Below, in pieces: positions 60,322-64,000 of a stretch of DNA of 64,000 bases (positions within the stretch are counted from its first letter, which is position 1; every line of letters begins with the position of its first letter). Both the position numbers and the translations under genes were made by a program. This DNA comes from Bacteroidota bacterium (GTDB lineage Bacteria > Bacteroidota > Bacteroidia > B-17B0 > Aurantibacillaceae), in contig JAAFIL010000011.1 of the NCBI GenBank assembly GCA_013297775.1, positions 33,879 to 97,878 on the forward strand, read 5' to 3'. A model generated the notes under the pieces. It saw only the letters and a program-made list of their open reading frames with translations. It was not told the origin of the DNA and searched no databases.

Positions 60322-63300
60322 ATGATAACACCACTTTACACACACTTAACCACTTTTTTTAGAAGTCGTTTTTTAGTTAGATGGATTACAAACACCTGCT
60401 TGGTGTTTTGTTTAATTGGGTACTTGCCTAGCCGCGCCCAAACGGGCGTTTGCGGCAATGCTACTTTAAATTATGTTCCTTTCGAGGACGTTAATTACGC
60501 CGCCAACATGAAGCCCCTTAAATCTATTGGTGGGTATTTTAATTATTTATACGATCGGTTTGGTAATCGCTACCCGATTGAAGCCTTAAAGGTTAGCCCA
60601 CCTGTGGGCAATGCGCCTAGCGACTCGTGTGTGGCGGGCTTTTTTGTATTCTACTACACCGCTAACTCGGGTTTTGCAGGTAACTCGACGTTTGCTATTA
60701 ATGCGCGCGCCACGGTTTGCCAAGTAGGCACTGCCCTTTCTGGCTTTATCAACCCCACGTTTAATCCCTTTACCAACACCACTCGGGTGCGTATTTTGGT
60801 AGATGATTTGGCTAATTTTTCAACTTCGCCCAATGTGTTGGGCGTGGCATCGGGCTATTATGCGTTTCCCTTAAATCCTAATAACCCCAATGGCGGCATT
60901 GCCGATAACCAAGTTTACAAAACCATTACCACCCAGCAAGATGCTTACAATGGTATTGCCATGCCTTTGATGACCAATGGCGGCTCGGGGTTTTACCACG
61001 GTTTTATGGCCTACAACTTTACAAACCCTGGTTTTATTTGGAATGTGTTACCCAACACCCAACTGGCTAACAGTAGTCAACTGGATTTATATACAGTGGT
61101 GTTGCATGAACTAACGCATACTTTGGGCTTTGCTTCTTTAATAACCAGCAATGGCAATTCGGCGTTTGGTAATTTAAACAATTACTATTCTCGCTACGAT
61201 TTACGTTTGCGCGATGCGGCGGGTAACCCCCTATTGGCGCAGGGCTCTTCGTGTACTAACTTTTATAATTTAACATTTACCAACAACCCCGCGGCAATGG
61301 GTTTTGCCAATTGCACATCCATACCTACTAACTCTACCAATTGTGCCAATGCGGTGCGCTACATTAGCACGGCTTTGCCAAACATGCCCGTTTACACGCC
61401 AATTTGCTTTGAAAACGGCAGCACCCTATCGCACTTTGAAGACCAATGTTACCCCCCACCGCCTAATGCGTTTGGGAACGATTTGTATTTCACCATGAGT
61501 AACGCTAATGGCATTGGCATTAATAAACGCTATTTAAGGGAAGAGGAACGTTTAGCCCTTTGCGATATGGGCTACCCTGTTAACACCGCCATTGCCTCGA
61601 CGGCAATCAACGCCTCAACGGTGTATGTAGGTGCTTGCAATAACCCGCAGGTTTGGGGTATTAACGATGGTTTGGGGGCTAACAGCAATTTTATTTACAC
61701 AGGGGCAGGTCCTTTAACTATACCCATTACGGGGCTTAATGGCTTAATTACGAACGATTCGCCTAATACGTTAAGCGTATCGTGTGTGGAAGATGTGTTT
61801 AATGTAGGAACGGCGGCTGTTGTGGGCGGCAATGTGGTGTTTACGCCGACGTTGGCGGGTTTTAGCGGAGTGGTGTTGCTGCGCTATATTCCCCGCAATG
61901 GGGCAGGTGTTGGCGGCAATGTAACTTACGTGTATGGTTTTATTACTAGCCCTACCTGTGCCATTACGAGTGGCTGCGACATGGTGCCTAATAATGGGTT
62001 TGAGATTAACCTCAATTGTGGCTCGTATAACGTACCTACGGTATTGGCGCAATGTTGGAAGGATTATATTTACACGCCCGATTTATTTGTTAGAAATTGC
62101 ACCTTTACGACTGCTGCTGTGCCTTCGTTTGCCAACTTAGGGATTTCGACGTATGGAACGTTGCCTGTTTTAGATAGCCACAATGGCTCGCCTAACGATG
62201 CCATTATGGGGTTGTGGGGGCGCGAATCGGTTACGGCTGTTTCGGGTGTGCAATACGATACCGAGGCGGCTTATATTAATTTGGCTACGCCATTAATACC
62301 AGGACAAGTGTATCAACTCAATTTAAAGGTGTTTAATTACTCGGGCCCGTTTAATAATTGGACGAATGGTACTTTAGCCATTAACCCAACGGGGCTGCCC
62401 GTTGTGTTTGCACTAGCTACCTCGCAAGGCTTTGCCCCTGTGAATGGCACTTTTTTTCCCAATAATGCTACGGCTGCCCTCACGGTTATTCAAACCTTAA
62501 CCACCAATGCAGGACCTGCTAATACGTGGCAAAATTATAACGTTACGTTTACTTATAACCCCGTTGGGCTTAACGCGGGTACTAACGGTAATTTTTTATA
62601 CATCGGCATTCATGCCCAGCAAACGGGGCAGTTAATGGTTAATAATTTAGGCTTTAACACCTTCAATCAATTTAATTACAATTACGTGGGCTTGGATGAT
62701 ATTTCGATTATGCCTGTTTTGCAATTGCCTAGTTTTCAGTTGCCCGTGGCTTGCCCTTCGGCGGTGAGTTATACCAATTTGGGGCAGTATTTGGGAGCGG
62801 TATCGAGTGCCTCGTTTAGTGGGATAGGGGTGAGCCAAGTGGGTAACCAATATAATTTTAATGTGCCCGCCACTTTACCGGGCGGCGTTTACCCCATTAT
62901 TTGTACTTACACGGCGGTTAATTCGTGTTCTTATACCACACAGCAAACGGTGTATGTGCCAACGGTGGCGGTGCTAAACCCAAGTTTGAGTTGCAGTAGC
63001 AATTCTTACACATTTGCCGCGCAGCATTTTAGCCCTAGCACTACTTATACGTGGTTGCCTATGAATGTGAATACGCCTAGTATTGTGATTAGCCCTAGCA
63101 CCACGGTAACGTTTACCTTAACCACGGCTACGGGTACGTGTGTGCAAACGTTTACATTTAATGTTACGCCTCAACCCAGTTTAAGCCCTGCCCCTGCGGT
63201 GTGTTTGGGGGGTGCGCAACCTTTTATATTAAATAATTTGGTGCAACCGAGTTACTCGCTTAGTGGGGGTTTCTTTTCGGGACCAGGTATTAGTACAGTA

Positions 63301-64000
63301 CCTTGTGCGGCCCCTAATGGGACGTGCTTTGGTATTAATTTAGCCCCTGGGCCATTAACGGCGGGCATTTACTCGTTTAGTTATAGTGCGCCTGCGAGTA
63401 CGTTAACGGGTTTAGTTTGCCCGGTGTTGCAAACGTTTACGGTGCAGTTTTGGCCTTCGTTTACGGTAAGTATTTTGCCTTTGGGCAATACAAGCTGTTT
63501 GGCGGCTGGGCAAACGGGTACGTTGCTGGCGGGTTTAAACCCCAATGTGGCGGGGGTGAGTTATACGTGGCAGCCCAGTGGCACGGTTGCACCTGCGTTG
63601 TTAGTTAGCCCTTTAGCCAATACGGTTTATACGTTAACGGGTAGCGTGGGGGCGGGTGCTTGCGCCAGTTCGGCGGTGTATAGTTTGGGGGTAAACCCAG
63701 CTATTACGTTTAGCCAAGTGCCCAATACCTTGTGTACGTTTAATAGTTATTTTAATTTAACGGCGTTGTGGTTGGGGGCAGGTACGCCAACTAGCGGTAC
63801 ATGGACGGCTTCGGCGGGGCTAAACAGTATTAGCCAACCAAGCCCTGGTATTTATAACCTAAGTATTAATCCTAATTTGAGTACTTTGGGTACGCACACG
63901 CTCACGTATAGTTATGCCTCGGCGTTTAACCCAACGTGTACGGTAAGCCAATCGTTTACTACTACTGTGGCGCAAGGGTTTGGGTTAAATGCAAGTGTGC
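60322..64000 (+). CDS. Giant secreted protein with a metalloprotease-like domain and Ig-like repeats, C-terminus outside the window
   Basis: At least 1226 residues, open to the window edge. A signal peptide (hydrophobic near 23-36, cleavage after SRA before QTG) leads into a domain with VVLHELTHTLGFASL near residue 270, a zincin HExxH motif followed by LGF, and later STLSHFEDQ and LALCDMGY, as in secreted Bacteroidota metalloproteases whose third ligand lies in an SHxx segment. From about residue 480 on it is a Cys-poor, Thr/Asn/Val-rich series of Ig/PKD-like repeats (SPSTTVTFTLT, SPLANTVYTLTG). A T9SS tail would be expected further on. Base composition is visibly richer in G than in the neighbours. 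Confidence 0.75.
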   Translation, partial: MITPLYTHLTTFFRSRFLVRWITNTCLVFCLIGYLPSRAQTGVCGNATLNYVPFEDVNYAANMKPLKSIGGYFNYLYDRFGNRYPIEALKVSPPVGNAPSDSCVAGFFVFYYTANSGFAGNSTFAINARATVCQVGTALSGFINPTFNPFTNTTRVRILVDDLANFSTSPNVLGVASGYYAFPLNPNNPNGGIADNQVYKTITTQQDAYNGIAMPLMTNGGSGFYHGFMAYNFTNPGFIWNVLPNTQLANSSQLDLYTVVLHELTHTLGFASLITSNGNSAFGNLNNYYSRYDLRLRDAAGNPLLAQGSSCTNFYNLTFTNNPAAMGFANCTSIPTNSTNCANAVRYISTALPNMPVYTPICFENGSTLSHFEDQCYPPPPNAFGNDLYFTMSNANGIGINKRYLREEERLALCDMGYPVNTAIASTAINASTVYVGACNNPQVWGINDGLGANSNFIYTGAGPLTIPITGLNGLITNDSPNTLSVSCVEDVFNVGTAAVVGGNVVFTPTLAGFSGVVLLRYIPRNGAGVGGNVTYVYGFITSPTCAITSGCDMVPNNGFEINLNCGSYNVPTVLAQCWKDYIYTPDLFVRNCTFTTAAVPSFANLGISTYGTLPVLDSHNGSPNDAIMGLWGRESVTAVSGVQYDTEAAYINLATPLIPGQVYQLNLKVFNYSGPFNNWTNGTLAINPTGLPVVFALATSQGFAPVNGTFFPNNATAALTVIQTLTTNAGPANTWQNYNVTFTYNPVGLNAGTNGNFLYIGIHAQQTGQLMVNNLGFNTFNQFNYNYVGLDDISIMPVLQLPSFQLPVACPSAVSYTNLGQYLGAVSSASFSGIGVSQVGNQYNFNVPATLPGGVYPIICTYTAVNSCSYTTQQTVYVPTVAVLNPSLSCSSNSYTFAAQHFSPSTTYTWLPMNVNTPSIVISPSTTVTFTLTTATGTCVQTFTFNVTPQPSLSPAPAVCLGGAQPFILNNLVQPSYSLSGGFFSGPGISTVPCAAPNGTCFGINLAPGPLTAGIYSFSYSAPASTLTGLVCPVLQTFTVQFWPSFTVSILPLGNTSCLAAGQTGTLLAGLNPNVAGVSYTWQPSGTVAPALLVSPLANTVYTLTGSVGAGACASSAVYSLGVNPAITFSQVPNTLCTFNSYFNLTALWLGAGTPTSGTWTASAGLNSISQPSPGIYNLSINPNLSTLGTHTLTYSYASAFNPTCTVSQSFTTTVAQGFGLNASV

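Overview
The window is a stretch of chromosome from a Bacteroidota bacterium. The evidence is the AT-rich DNA, promoters of the TTTG/TAnnTTTG type, a secreted Kelch protein with a type IX secretion (T9SS) tail, a complete 14-gene nuo operon of the Bacteroidota type with a short NuoG, and roughly 800-residue double-FtsX ABC permeases. I cannot name the genus.

Layout. 1-986: broken TPR gene, cut by the window edge. 1023-6468: housekeeping genes (aldose epimerase, purE, enoyl-CoA hydratase, an unusual flavin oxidoreductase, a small channel-like membrane protein, a glycosyltransferase). 6565-22387: nuoA to nuoN in one direction, with four unrelated genes lodged between nuoD and nuoG. 22455-35397: a DUF1653 gene, a possible sigma-54 promoter, a small secreted protein, and an ABC export system made of one adaptor, one ATPase and four tandem permeases. 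35398-37809: no intact gene; this is a pile-up of palindromic repeats and a wrecked IS1634-type transposase.

37.8-57.9 kb is the most unusual part: about 27 genes, all on the minus strand and tightly packed, bounded by terminator hairpins. They include small regulators, short membrane proteins, a transglutaminase-like protein, a run of small beta-rich proteins, a peptidoglycan amidase, a glucosaminidase with a membrane anchor, a holin-like protein, a virion-type protein, a fusion of two DNA adenine methyltransferases, a MoxR/CobS-type AAA ATPase and a RadA-like ATPase. I see no terminase, portal, tail, integrase or relaxase. My reading, which is inference, is a provirus or virus-like element of a tailless, possibly membrane-containing type. 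A short peptide motif (LNGL, DGLD and variants) recurs in at least five of its proteins.

57.9-64 kb: a decayed XRE regulator, a fused nucleotidyltransferase-HEPN protein, a protein ending in an RNA polymerase alpha-CTD-like helix-hairpin-helix domain, and the first 1226 codons of a giant secreted protein with a metalloprotease-like domain and Ig-like repeats that runs off the window.

A dispersed intergenic repeat family occurs at about 4.75, 22.8, 35.6, 36.1 and 36.6 kb. In two copies the same 129-bp core lies in opposite orientation between identical flanks. No tRNA, rRNA or CRISPR array was seen.
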